A stretch of DNA of 64,000 nt from Ga0077548 sp035440445 (lineage in GTDB: Bacteria > Pseudomonadota > Alphaproteobacteria > Rhizobiales > Xanthobacteraceae): assembly GCA_035440445.1 (NCBI GenBank), contig DAORMJ010000001.1, positions 124,001 to 188,000 of the forward strand. Reading direction: 5' to 3'. Under the pieces are notes generated by a model that saw only the letters and a program-made list of their open reading frames with translations, did not search any database and was not told where the DNA came from. Positions 34,421 through 43,393 of the stretch are shown here, piece by piece (position 1 is the first letter of the stretch; each line of letters begins with the position of its first letter). The translations under genes and the position numbers were made by a program.

Positions 34421-35774
34421 GCACGCGATTGCCGGAGATGGTGAGCTGCGCAAGCTGCTCCGGCTTGTCGCGTGCGAGTTCGCCGGTGACTTTCTGCAAG
34501 CCGTCCATGCCCAGGATCGCGCCCATCGAAGTACCGGAGATCAGGTTGTCCGCGACCAGCGCGGCACCCGCACCCTTCGACACCTGAATCGCGATGCCGA
34601 TCCGCGACTGGCGCACGATATTGCCGGTGACGGAAACGTCGCGCTGATATTCCTTCCAGCCGAGCCAGATGCCCGCGACCGGCGCGCGTTCGATGACGTT
34701 GCCGGAGACGATGGTATCGGCCTCGACGCCGATGCCGATGCCGCGTGCTTCCTGATCGACGAAGGCCTTGCCGCGCGTGACGAGGTTGCGGATCAGGTTG
34801 CCCTGCACGATGGCAAGCCGCCCGCCGTGATTGAAATTGGTCACCGAGATGCCGAGTGCCGCGCCATCGATGGTATTGTTGGTGATCACCGCGCCTTCGA
34901 AATCGAACTCCGAATAGATCGCGACTTCGCCGAGCGAAGAGGTGGCATTGCCGCGGATCTGCATGTTCGAGGCGGCGTTGCCGCGAACGGCGCTGAAGGC
35001 GCAGTTCTTGATGCGGTTGTCGCTGACGATCACGTTGGCCGCGCGAAAAATGTTGACCGCGTTGCCGTTCTGTCCCGAACCGCCGTCGCGCGCTGCGATG
35101 TCCATGATGCGGTTGCCGGTAACGAGGGTGCCGTCGTCGCCTTTCTCCGAGCGCCAGACCAGAATCCCGTTATTGCCGATATTGCGGATCGTATTGTTGC
35201 GGATCGCAAGCCCCGTGGCGTCGAGCGAGAAGATCGCCGCCTTGGTCGCGCCGATGAAGCTATTGTCCGCGATCTCGCCGCCGACGCCTTCGAGCACAAG
35301 CCCGGAGCCACCGGCACCCGTGACGATGCAGTCGCGCATGACGAAGTCGCGCGTGTTGCGAAACGTGAGCAGTCCGCGCTTCTCCGGCAGCGGACGTCCG
35401 CCGCCTTCGAAGGTGAGGCCGAAAAGGCGGATATGCTCGGCATTCGAGCTTGCCAGTAGCGATGCGCCGTAACCGAGCGAAAGGCGCGATGCCCCCGGCA
35501 CGCCGACGAGATGCGCGCCGGCCGGAAGCATGATGTCTGCGCCGCGATAAAAGCCGGGCGGGAAGAACAGCGGGATGCGCGAACCGGCGGCGGCGTTGAT
35601 CGCGTTCTGCAGCGCGCGGGACTGATCGTCGGGGCTGTTGGCGCGCACGCCGAGCTTGGTCACGTCCGCGCCGAAGCCGCCGGAGGGAGCGGTCGCGGCA
35701 TTTGCGGTCGCCATCGGCGTGGTAACGCCGGTGATGGTAAGGCCGGTCAGCAGGGAACGCCGGTCGAGGGTCAT
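34416..35774 (-). CDS. Tat-exported parallel beta-helix protein (TIGR03808 family)
   Basis: A 452-residue exported protein. The N-terminus DRRSLLTGLTITGVTTP is a twin-arginine signal. The mature part is built of about 20-residue right-handed beta-helix coils rich in Asn-rung motifs (GNRIMDIAA, ITNNTIDGAALGIS, VSGNVIERAPVAGIWLG), the architecture of pectate-lyase-like and NosD-like carbohydrate-binding proteins. Family and length fit TIGR03808, which is restricted to Rhizobiales and has no known function. The start has a GGAGACGGAA site. Confidence 0.88.
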   Translation of the reverse strand: MTLDRRSLLTGLTITGVTTPMATANAATAPSGGFGADVTKLGVRANSPDDQSRALQNAINAAAGSRIPLFFPPGFYRGADIMLPAGAHLVGVPGASRLSLGYGASLLASSNAEHIRLFGLTFEGGGRPLPEKRGLLTFRNTRDFVMRDCIVTGAGGSGLVLEGVGGEIADNSFIGATKAAIFSLDATGLAIRNNTIRNIGNNGILVWRSEKGDDGTLVTGNRIMDIAARDGGSGQNGNAVNIFRAANVIVSDNRIKNCAFSAVRGNAASNMQIRGNATSSLGEVAIYSEFDFEGAVITNNTIDGAALGISVTNFNHGGRLAIVQGNLIRNLVTRGKAFVDQEARGIGIGVEADTIVSGNVIERAPVAGIWLGWKEYQRDVSVTGNIVRQSRIGIAIQVSKGAGAALVADNLISGTSMGAILGMDGLQKVTGELARDKPEQLAQLTISGNRVQ

Positions 35775-35825
35775 TTCCGTCTCCGCATGGGAATCCGCGG
35801 AGTTCGTTTCAAGAAGCGGGCCGGG

Positions 35826-36458
35826 TTAACCGTCCCGCCGCGAGACAGCCGAGATCGCAGCCCGAACGGCGGCTTCGCCCGCGCGGATGAGTGAGGCGAG
35901 CGAACCCTTGCCGTGGCCTGCGGCCGGTGAGGGAACGTGAACGAAGAACGTTAACGGAGCGGGCGTGCGTGCGGCCGTTTCGGCAAGCGCCTGATAGAAG
36001 ACGGCGTTGCAAAGATAACTCCCGGCATTGATCGAGAGTTCTGCCTTGGCACCGCTGTCGCGAATCGCCGCCCGAAGCCGCATCGCAGGCCCGCGCACGT
36101 TCAGACGCGGCGCGCCATCCGCAATGAGCTTGCGCTCTACCGGCACGAAGCGGACACTATCGGGATAGAACAGCGATGCACGATTGCGTGCGAGTATTTC
36201 GACGCGAATGTGCTTGGTGCGGGCGGCAACGCCGAAGAGCACGATGGCGTCCGGATTCTTCGCGAGCAGCCGTTCGAGTTCGCGCTTCGCCGCCGCATAA
36301 GCAGTCGGGAAAACAGCCGTGACGAGGAGCGCGTCCGTCGCGCGGATGCGCGGCGATTTCGCGATGGTACGAACGATCGTTGCGGATGGATTGCGCGGCA
36401 CACCCGGAAAAGGTCCGAAGCCCGCGACGGCGACGCGAAGCGGCCTGCGCTGGTTCAT
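35826..36458 (-). CDS. pyroglutamyl-peptidase I-like protein (peptidase C15)
   Basis: A 210-residue cysteine peptidase of family C15, which removes N-terminal pyroglutamate. The N-terminal signature GFGPFPGVPRNPSATIV is clear. The catalytic Cys lies in INAGSYLCNAVFYQ and the His in FFVHVPSP; the Glu region (RVEILARN) is recognisable although the usual preceding sequence is altered. Its start overlaps the meaB stop by four bases, so it is co-translated with meaB for no obvious reason. Substrate specificity could differ from standard Pcp. Confidence 0.82.
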   Translation of the reverse strand: MNQRRPLRVAVAGFGPFPGVPRNPSATIVRTIAKSPRIRATDALLVTAVFPTAYAAAKRELERLLAKNPDAIVLFGVAARTKHIRVEILARNRASLFYPDSVRFVPVERKLIADGAPRLNVRGPAMRLRAAIRDSGAKAELSINAGSYLCNAVFYQALAETAARTPAPLTFFVHVPSPAAGHGKGSLASLIRAGEAAVRAAISAVSRRDG

Positions 36459-37456
36459 ACGTCCGAAAGGCCGATCAGTCTGGCGAGTTCGTCAGCGGCG
36501 AGCGCCGGCGTGAGCTTGCCGTCGGCGACCGACTTCTCGAGCACGGGAATGCGCGCGCGAATTTTTGCGTCAGAGCGGATGCGTTCCTGGAAATGCTCTT
36601 CTACGAGCGTCCACATCCATTTGATTTCCTGCGCGCGGCGCTTTTCGGCGAGGCGGCCCGATTTCTGCTGGCGCTCGCGATGCGCGATCACGGCTTCCCA
36701 CAGCCCGCCGATGCCGTCGCCGGTCAGGCCGGAATAGGTCAGCACCGGCGTTGCGTCGTTCTGGTCCGGCGCAAAAATGCGAATGGCCGATTTCAGGGCG
36801 CTTGCGGCGGCTCGCGCGCGGGGCAGGTTGTCGCCGTCCGCCTTATTCACCGCGATGATATCCGCGACTTCGAGAATGCCTTTCTTGATGCCCTGCAGTT
36901 CGTCGCCAGCACCCGGCAGCATCAACACCACGAAGACATCCGTCATGCCGGATACGGCGACTTCGGATTGTCCGATGCCGACCGTTTCCACCAGCACGAC
37001 GCTATAGCCGGCAGCCTCGCAGAGCAGCATCGACTCCCGCGTGCGCGCGGCGACACCGCCGAGCGTGCCGGCCGAAGGCGAGGGGCGAATGAAGGCATGG
37101 TCGTCCATCGAAAGGCGCTGCATGCGCGTCTTGTCGCCGAGGATCGAGCCGCCCGTCTTCGTGGACGACGGATCGACGGCAAGAACGGCGACGCGATGAC
37201 CGGCGGCCGTGAGGTGCGAGCCGAGCGCGTCGATGGAGGTCGATTTGCCGACGCCCGGCACGCCGGAAATGCCGACGCGGATCGCCTTGCCGGTTTCGGG
37301 CAGCAGCATGCGCAGCAACTCCTGCGCCTTGGCGCGGTGTTGCGGCTTCTTCGACTCGACAAGCGTGATCGCCCGCGCCAATGCCGCGCGATCGCGCGAG
37401 AGCACCTTGCGCGCCAGATCGGCGGTGTCGGAAGAAGGCTGCGATGCTTTCGTCAT
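36455..37456 (-). CDS. meaB: methylmalonyl-CoA mutase-associated GTPase MeaB
   Basis: A G3E-family GTPase of 333 residues that protects and reloads the cobalamin cofactor of methylmalonyl-CoA mutase. The P-loop is GVPGVGKST near residues 65-73, the base-recognition motif is NKADGDN, and VLAVDPSSTKTGGSILGDK is the switch region characteristic of MeaB/ArgK. The ATG at 37456 was chosen over a GTG six bases upstream. It lies downstream of mutB on the same strand, separated only by a methyltransferase gene. Confidence 0.93.
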   Translation of the reverse strand: MTKASQPSSDTADLARKVLSRDRAALARAITLVESKKPQHRAKAQELLRMLLPETGKAIRVGISGVPGVGKSTSIDALGSHLTAAGHRVAVLAVDPSSTKTGGSILGDKTRMQRLSMDDHAFIRPSPSAGTLGGVAARTRESMLLCEAAGYSVVLVETVGIGQSEVAVSGMTDVFVVLMLPGAGDELQGIKKGILEVADIIAVNKADGDNLPRARAAASALKSAIRIFAPDQNDATPVLTYSGLTGDGIGGLWEAVIAHRERQQKSGRLAEKRRAQEIKWMWTLVEEHFQERIRSDAKIRARIPVLEKSVADGKLTPALAADELARLIGLSDV

Positions 37457-37495
37457 GTCCACGCCTTATAGCAGGTCAGGCGATTCGCTGGGGCG

Positions 37496-38248
37496 CTATC
37501 CGATGTCGGCAAGGCGCGTATCCAGCGACAGGACCAGTGCCTTTTTCTCGCGCCGGAAATCCGCGCCCATCGGCCAGATATTGTTCGGAAAGGCCTCCAG
37601 CAGCGCATTGACGTAGAAGTCGAACACGGCCTCGCGGCACAGCATGTATTTCGCGGCAGCCACGATGGTCTCGCGATCGATGATGCAGAACACGCGAAAA
37701 TCCTGCTCGCGTTGCAGGAAGGCATCCACCGTCACCGCAAGCGTCGGATAGCCGGGATGCAGCATGTCGTCGAGGCAGATGACGCCGCGCGGGTCGAGCG
37801 TGTCGACCGCGAGCGCAAGATCGTTCGACAGATGTTCGGGTGTGTGTTCGCCGTCGATATGGAAGAAGCGGATTTTGTTGCCAGGCGCTTTCGCAAGCAT
37901 TTCCTGCGCGCTCACCTTGCGGCTGTCCGCTTTCATGACGATGGAGCGATTCGCAACGCCGTATTTTTCGAGGTTGGCGTTGAGGCGGGCGAGCAGGCCC
38001 TCGTCCGGCCAGGTGAACGTATCCATGCCGATCGCGCGCTCGCCGGATTGCAGTGCATGCGCGAGCGCGATGAAATAGCGCCCCTCGAAGGTGCCGATTT
38101 CCGCGAGATGGCCGGAAATGCCCGCTGCGGACTGGATGCGCATGGTGGCCGCGCTGATGGTCGCGGCGAAGCTCGACGACATGCCGCGCACCGACGAGTA
38201 GTCGTGCTCGATGTAGTGGTCGGCGGATGCGAGACCGGATTTCAACAT
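37496..38248 (-). CDS. class I SAM-dependent methyltransferase (Methyltransf_24-like)
   Basis: A 250-residue methyltransferase of the cephalosporin-hydroxylase/macrocin-methyltransferase-like type. Motif I is HLAEIGTFEGRYFIALAHAL, followed by AIGMDTF, and the later metal-region FFHIDGEHTPEHLSNDLAL and ICLDDMLHPGYP resemble divalent-metal-dependent O-methyltransferases. It sits ten bases after mutB and 39 bases before meaB, an unexpected position. No function in mutase metabolism is known to me. Confidence 0.78.
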   Translation of the reverse strand: MLKSGLASADHYIEHDYSSVRGMSSSFAATISAATMRIQSAAGISGHLAEIGTFEGRYFIALAHALQSGERAIGMDTFTWPDEGLLARLNANLEKYGVANRSIVMKADSRKVSAQEMLAKAPGNKIRFFHIDGEHTPEHLSNDLALAVDTLDPRGVICLDDMLHPGYPTLAVTVDAFLQREQDFRVFCIIDRETIVAAAKYMLCREAVFDFYVNALLEAFPNNIWPMGADFRREKKALVLSLDTRLADIG

Positions 38249-38258
38249 TGCGACTAGC

Positions 38259-40418
38259 TTATTCCGCTGCCGCGCGGTCGTGGCCGAGCTTCTTCGCAAG
38301 CGAGCGCAAGAGATCCTCCGCCGCTTCCGCGATCACGGTGCCGGGCGGGAAAATCGCCTCCGCGCCCGCCGCTCTCACTTCGGCAAAGTCCTGCGGCGGG
38401 ATCACGCCGCCGACCACGATCATGATGTCGTCGCGGCCTTCTTTTTTCAGCGCGGCTTTCAGTTCCGGCACGAGCGTGAGGTGGCCCGCGGCGAGCGAGG
38501 AGATGCCGACGACATGCACGTCGTTTTCGACCGCCTGCCGCGCGGCCTCGGAGGGTGTCGCGAACAAAGGCCCGATATCGACGTCGAAGCCGAGGTCGGC
38601 AAAAGCGGAGGCGATCACCTTCTGACCGCGATCGTGTCCGTCCTGGCCTACCTTTGCGACGAGGATACGCGGGCGGCGGCCTTCGTCGGCTTCGAATTTT
38701 TCCACGAGCTTCTGCACGCGGACGACTGCGTCGGACATATTCCCGACCTCTCGTTTGTAAACGCCGGTGATCGCGCGGATTTCCGCGCGGTGGCGGCCAT
38801 AGACCTTTTCGAGCGCCGACGAGATTTCTCCGACCGTCGCCTTGGTGCGCGCGGCATCGACGCCGAGCGCAAGCAGATTGCCGGTGCCGTTCTCCGCGGC
38901 CTTGGTCAGCGCTTCCAGCTTTTCCTGCAGGACCTTCTCGTCGCGCTCGCCGCGGAGCTGCGTGAGCTTCTCGATCTGGCGCTTGCGCACGGCAGAGTTG
39001 TCGACCTTCAGGACCTCGATCTCGGCTTCGCTTTCGGGCTTGTACTTGTTGACGCCGATCACCGCCTGCATGCCGGCATCGATCCGCGCCTGCGTTTTTG
39101 CCGCCGCCTCTTCGATGCGCAGCTTCGGGATGCCGGCCTCGATGGCTTTCGCCATGCCGCCGAGGCTCTCGACTTCCTGAATGTGATCCCACGCTTTCTT
39201 CGCGAGATCGTAGGTGAGCTTTTCGACGTAGTAGGAGCCGCCCCACGGATCGGCGATCCGGGTCGTGCCGCTTTCCTGCTGGAGGAAGAGCTGCGTATTG
39301 CGCGCGATGCGCGCGGAAAAATCGGTCGGCAGCGCCAGCGCCTCGTCGAGCGCGTTGGTGTGGAGCGACTGCGTATGCCCCTGCGTTGCCGCCATCGCCT
39401 CGATCGCGGTGCGTGTCACGTTGTTGAACACGTCCTGCGCGGTCAGCGACCAGCCGGACGTCTGGCAATGGGTACGCAGCGAAAGCGAACGCGCATCCTT
39501 CGGGTTGAACTCCTTCATCAGCTTCGCCCAGAGCAGGCGCGCCGCGCGCATCTTGGCGATTTCCATGAAAAAGTTCATGCCGATTGCCCAGAAGAAGGAA
39601 AGGCGGGGCGCGAACTTGTCGATGTCGAGACCAGCTGCAATGCCCGCGCGCACATATTCGACGCCATCGGCAAGAGTGTAAGCGAGCTCGAGGTCCTGCG
39701 TCGCGCCGGCTTCCTGCATGTGATAGCCGGAAATCGAAATCGAGTTGAATTTCGGCATGTTCTGCGAGGTATAGCCGAAGATGTCCGAGATGATCCGCAT
39801 CGAAGGGACGGGCGGATAGATGTAGGTATTGCGGACCATGAACTCCTTCAGAATGTCGTTCTGAATGGTCCCGGAAAGTTTCTGCGGCGAGACACCTTGT
39901 TCTTCTCCCGCGACGATGAAGAGCGAGAGCACCGGAAGCACCGCACCGTTCATGGTCATCGACACGCTCATCTGCTCGAGCGGGATGCCCGCGAACAAGG
40001 TGCGCATGTCGAGGATGGAGTCGATTGCGACGCCCGCCATGCCCACGTCGCCGGAGACGCGCGGATGATCGGAGTCGTAGCCGCGGTGCGTCGCCAGATC
40101 GAAGGCGATGGATAGACCCTTCTGCCCGGCGGCAAGATTACGGCGATAAAAGGCGTTGGAATCTTCCGCCGTCGAGAAGCCGGCATATTGGCGGATCGTC
40201 CAGGGCTGCGTGACGTACATCGCAGGATAGGGGCCGCGCAGATACGGCGCGATGCCGGGCCACGTGTTCAGAAAGTCGATGCCTTCGAGGTCGCGTTCGC
40301 CGTAAGCGGGATTCACGGCGATGCCTTCGGGCGTCAGCCACGGCCCCGCCGAAGAGGCGACCGCGGGCGCTTCCGCTCCGCTAAAAGTGATCTTGGAGAA
40401 GTCCGGCAGCTTGCTCAT
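38259..40418 (-). CDS. mutB: methylmalonyl-CoA mutase large (catalytic) subunit
   Basis: A 719-residue adenosylcobalamin enzyme interconverting methylmalonyl-CoA and succinyl-CoA in propionate metabolism. The N-terminal TIM barrel binds the substrate (MYVTQPWTIRQYAGFSTAEDSN, GLSIAFDLATHRGYDSDHPR). The C-terminal cobalamin domain has the DxHxxG motif in GQDGHDRGQKV, whose His coordinates cobalt. The length fits the catalytic subunit. The ATG at 40418 gives the normal N-terminus MSKLPDFSKI. It leads an operon with a methyltransferase, meaB and a C15 peptidase. Confidence 0.96.
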   Translation of the reverse strand: MSKLPDFSKITFSGAEAPAVASSAGPWLTPEGIAVNPAYGERDLEGIDFLNTWPGIAPYLRGPYPAMYVTQPWTIRQYAGFSTAEDSNAFYRRNLAAGQKGLSIAFDLATHRGYDSDHPRVSGDVGMAGVAIDSILDMRTLFAGIPLEQMSVSMTMNGAVLPVLSLFIVAGEEQGVSPQKLSGTIQNDILKEFMVRNTYIYPPVPSMRIISDIFGYTSQNMPKFNSISISGYHMQEAGATQDLELAYTLADGVEYVRAGIAAGLDIDKFAPRLSFFWAIGMNFFMEIAKMRAARLLWAKLMKEFNPKDARSLSLRTHCQTSGWSLTAQDVFNNVTRTAIEAMAATQGHTQSLHTNALDEALALPTDFSARIARNTQLFLQQESGTTRIADPWGGSYYVEKLTYDLAKKAWDHIQEVESLGGMAKAIEAGIPKLRIEEAAAKTQARIDAGMQAVIGVNKYKPESEAEIEVLKVDNSAVRKRQIEKLTQLRGERDEKVLQEKLEALTKAAENGTGNLLALGVDAARTKATVGEISSALEKVYGRHRAEIRAITGVYKREVGNMSDAVVRVQKLVEKFEADEGRRPRILVAKVGQDGHDRGQKVIASAFADLGFDVDIGPLFATPSEAARQAVENDVHVVGISSLAAGHLTLVPELKAALKKEGRDDIMIVVGGVIPPQDFAEVRAAGAEAIFPPGTVIAEAAEDLLRSLAKKLGHDRAAAE

Positions 40419-40488
40419 GGCCTCAATTATACCCCCGCGCGCGAGATAATCACGCACCGCGATAAACCTTTATATTTCAGCTATTTGC

Positions 40489-41400
40489 GTGCACAAGCCC
40501 GTTCCTGACAAACTGAGAAGCGCGGCCGCCGCCTGGCCGCTGCTCGCCCGCTTCATCGAAGCGGAGGCCCGGATCGGCCGCTGGGCCGAGCGGCGGCGGC
40601 CGACCGCTTTTCTTTATGAGTTCGTTCGCTTCGGGGTGAAGCAGGCTTGGGCCTGTCTCTTCGGCGGGCTGATGGTGGCGCTCATCATCGCGACCACGCT
40701 CTGGTATCCGCGGACGGCCGCGCTCGCGCGCTACGACTTCCTGTTTCTCGCGGCGGTGGCGATTCAGATCGGCATGCTCGCTTTCAAGCTGGAGACGCTG
40801 CAGGAAGTCAAGGTCATTTTCATCTTCCATGTCGTCGGCACGATCATGGAAGTCTTCAAGACCAGCATGGGCTCGTGGATCTATCCGGAGGAGGCGTTCT
40901 TCCGCATCGGCGGCGTGCCGCTCTTTTCCGGCTTCATGTATGCGAGTATCGGCAGCTATATCGCCCGCGTATGGCATCTGTTCGACTTCAGGTTCCGGCA
41001 TCATCCGCCGCTATGGGCGGTCTATCTGCTCGCCGCTGCGATCTATCTGAATTTCTACGCGCACCATTACGTCTATGATTTCCGCTACGTGTTGTTCGCG
41101 GCGGCGGTTCTGCTGTTCGGTCGCACGATGATTTATTACAAAGTCTGGCATCATCATCGCCCTATGCCGCTGTTGCTCGCGGCCTTTCTGGTCGCGCTCT
41201 TCGTCTGGATCGCCGAGAATGTCGGCACGATCACGAAGACCTGGCTCTATCCGCATCAGTTGACCGGGTGGCAGGCGGTGTCGCTCGCAAAATTCGGTTC
41301 GTGGTTCTTGCTGCTGTTTCTAAGCTACGCGCTCGTGGCCTTCGTGAATCAGCCGAGGAATGAGATACAATCTGTCATTCCGGACACGCCGAAGGCGTGA
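40489..41400 (+). CDS. DUF817 integral membrane protein
   Basis: A 303-residue polytopic membrane protein with about eight hydrophobic helices, starting with GTG. Conserved DUF817 features are VGTIMEVFKTSMGSWIYPEE and SFMYASIGSYIARVW-like segments. Function unknown. It lies on the opposite strand between mutA and mutB, separating two genes that usually form one operon. Its last nine residues (SVIPDTPKA) and its stop codon are encoded by the arm of an intergenic palindromic repeat, so the original C-terminus has been replaced. Confidence 0.85.
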   Translation: MHKPVPDKLRSAAAAWPLLARFIEAEARIGRWAERRRPTAFLYEFVRFGVKQAWACLFGGLMVALIIATTLWYPRTAALARYDFLFLAAVAIQIGMLAFKLETLQEVKVIFIFHVVGTIMEVFKTSMGSWIYPEEAFFRIGGVPLFSGFMYASIGSYIARVWHLFDFRFRHHPPLWAVYLLAAAIYLNFYAHHYVYDFRYVLFAAAVLLFGRTMIYYKVWHHHRPMPLLLAAFLVALFVWIAENVGTITKTWLYPHQLTGWQAVSLAKFGSWFLLLFLSYALVAFVNQPRNEIQSVIPDTPKA

Positions 41401-41489
41401 TCCGGAATCCAGGGCTGAGCAGAAAAGCGGTGCAATCAGTTCTGGATTCCGGGTTCGCTCGCTTTCGCTCGCGCCCCGGAATGACAGAT
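41370..41489. repeat. large nested palindromic repeat between convergent genes
   Basis: The outer arms are ATCTGTCATTCCGG (41370-41383) and its exact complement (41476-41489). The inner arms TCCGGAATCCAG (41401-41412) and CTGGATTCCGG (41442-41452) match over 11 bases. The wording 'CTGGATTCCGGG...CCCGGAATGACAG' is an interspersed element that I recognise from many Rhizobiales. It contains the stop of DUF817 and touches the mutA stop (41489-41491), so it may end transcription in both directions. Confidence 0.82.
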
Positions 41490-43318
41490 CACAGTTCTTT
41501 ATGCGCTTCCTTCAGCGTCGCGACCACGTCGCCGCCGGCATAGATGAAGCCGCCAATGCCGGCTTCTTTATACGCGGCCTCTTTCTCGCCGCCGCGTCCG
41601 GCGAGATACACATAGGCTCCGGCATCTTTCAGCGCCTTCGCAATGCCTTCCGCCTGCGCGGCATACACGTCGTCGGAAGAGCAGAGGCAGGCGAGCTTCG
41701 CGCCAGAATCCTGAAACGCCTTCACGGCGTCCTCCGGTGAGTTGATGTTCTCCTGCGCCACGGCGGCGATGCCGCCAGCCTCGAAGAAGTTGCGGGCAAA
41801 CGTCGTGCGCGCGGTGAAGTCGGACGGTTTGCCGAGATTGGCGATGAAGATCTTTGGGCGATCTTTCATCGCGTCCGCGGCGTCGCGCAGCGCCTCGAAA
41901 GGCTCCGCAATCCGCACGCGCGGCAGCGCGAGCGCGGAATCGGCGGGATGCGGCTGATCTTCTTGCGGCTTGTCGTCGAGCGCGGACTCTTTGGGCTCGT
42001 TCACATTCGGGAATTCGCTGACGCCCGTGATCGCGTCCTTGCGGATCGCGATATTGCGCGCCCGCGCGTTGCGCGTCTCCGCGACTTTCTTCTGCACGAG
42101 GCCTGCTTGCAGCGCTTCCGCGAGGCCGCCGGCCGCCTCGATTTCCTGAAAGAGTTTCCACGCGGTTTCGCAAAGCGCGGAGGTGAGGGCTTCGATGCCG
42201 CCCGAGCCCGCCGCCGGATCGCCGACGCGAAATAGGTTCGATTCTTCCAGCAGAATGGTCTGCGTATTCCTCGCCACGCGCCGCGCGAAACCATCGGGAA
42301 GTCCGAGCGCGATCGTATGCGGGAGTACGGTGATCGCATCGGCGCCGCCAAAGCCCGCAGCAGCGACTGCCATGGTCATGCGCAGCATGTTCACGTTGGG
42401 ATCGCGCCGCGTCATCATCCGCCACGCCGTTTCGGCGGAAATGAAAATAGGTTTCGGCGCGAGGCTAGCGGCGTTCTCGATCCGCGCCCATAGCTTTCGC
42501 AACGCGCGGAATTTCGCAATCGTCAGGAACTGGTCGGCATCCGCCGCAAGCCTGAAGAACAGCGCGCGCCGCGCGTCATCGAGCGAAAAGCCGCCTGCTT
42601 CCAGCGCGCGCAGATAAGCGACACCACTTGCGAGCACGAAAGCGAGTTCCTGCGCTTCCGAGCCGCCGCTTGCATGAATGACGCGGCCATCGGCGCAGGC
42701 GAAGCGGCTGTCGAAACCCTGCTGTTTTAGGCTCGCGATATGCGCGGCAAAGACCGGCGCAATCTCCTGCCACGGCATGGGTGCGCCACCGTGATGCGCG
42801 ATCATGCCGAGCGGATCGTAGCCGAAACGGAATTTGGTTTTTGCCGGATCCGCGCCGCGCTCTTGTGCGATCTCCGCGAGCCACACCGCTGCGTCCTTCG
42901 ACTGCGCGCCGAGATCGAGTTCGATGTCGATCGCGTCGAGCCAAATCTCGTCGAGCGCTTTGGCAAGCGCATCTTTCGTGGCAGGCAACGCAAAGCCGTA
43001 ATTGCCGATGGCGCCGGGAAGCACCAGCGTCAGGCCCGTCGCGCCGTTTTCGAGATCGCGCAGCGCATGCTTGTTGGCTTCCTTCGGGTCGCGAAAATCG
43101 ATCCGTTGCAGCACGCTCCAGGGTTCGCCATCCGCGCGTCCCGCCACGCGCGGCGCATTCTTCGCGCGCTCGTAAAGCGGCTGGATCGAAATCCCGTCAT
43201 AGGTCTTCGAGACGAGCCGTTTTTCGAATGGCGCACCCTTGAGCGCGCTTTCGACGAGCTTCATCCAGTCGTCGCGGCTGGCGGCAGGAAATTCGGAGGC
43301 GAGGGCGAGGTCTGACAT
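41489..43318 (-). CDS. mutA: methylmalonyl-CoA mutase small subunit
   Basis: A 609-residue paralogue of the catalytic subunit that forms the heterodimer and does not bind cobalamin. The cobalt-coordinating DxHxxG is absent from its C-terminal domain, which instead has IANLGKPSDFTARTTFARNF, typical of MutA. The degraded active site is expected for this subunit. It is separated from mutB by the convergent DUF817 gene. The ATG at 43318 follows two TTG codons; AAAGAG lies about ten bases upstream. Confidence 0.92.
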   Translation of the reverse strand: MSDLALASEFPAASRDDWMKLVESALKGAPFEKRLVSKTYDGISIQPLYERAKNAPRVAGRADGEPWSVLQRIDFRDPKEANKHALRDLENGATGLTLVLPGAIGNYGFALPATKDALAKALDEIWLDAIDIELDLGAQSKDAAVWLAEIAQERGADPAKTKFRFGYDPLGMIAHHGGAPMPWQEIAPVFAAHIASLKQQGFDSRFACADGRVIHASGGSEAQELAFVLASGVAYLRALEAGGFSLDDARRALFFRLAADADQFLTIAKFRALRKLWARIENAASLAPKPIFISAETAWRMMTRRDPNVNMLRMTMAVAAAGFGGADAITVLPHTIALGLPDGFARRVARNTQTILLEESNLFRVGDPAAGSGGIEALTSALCETAWKLFQEIEAAGGLAEALQAGLVQKKVAETRNARARNIAIRKDAITGVSEFPNVNEPKESALDDKPQEDQPHPADSALALPRVRIAEPFEALRDAADAMKDRPKIFIANLGKPSDFTARTTFARNFFEAGGIAAVAQENINSPEDAVKAFQDSGAKLACLCSSDDVYAAQAEGIAKALKDAGAYVYLAGRGGEKEAAYKEAGIGGFIYAGGDVVATLKEAHKEL

Positions 43319-43393
43319 CAACAATACTCTTTAGACTACCGCACATTGCCACGTTGGAGCGCGTGACGCCAAGAGGCGGTGTGACAAGCAGCG

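Noticed and set aside
36319..37600. Plus-strand frames across meaB and the C15 peptidase
   Set aside because: Shadow frames; the minus-strand genes have intact motifs and overlap each other by ATGA.
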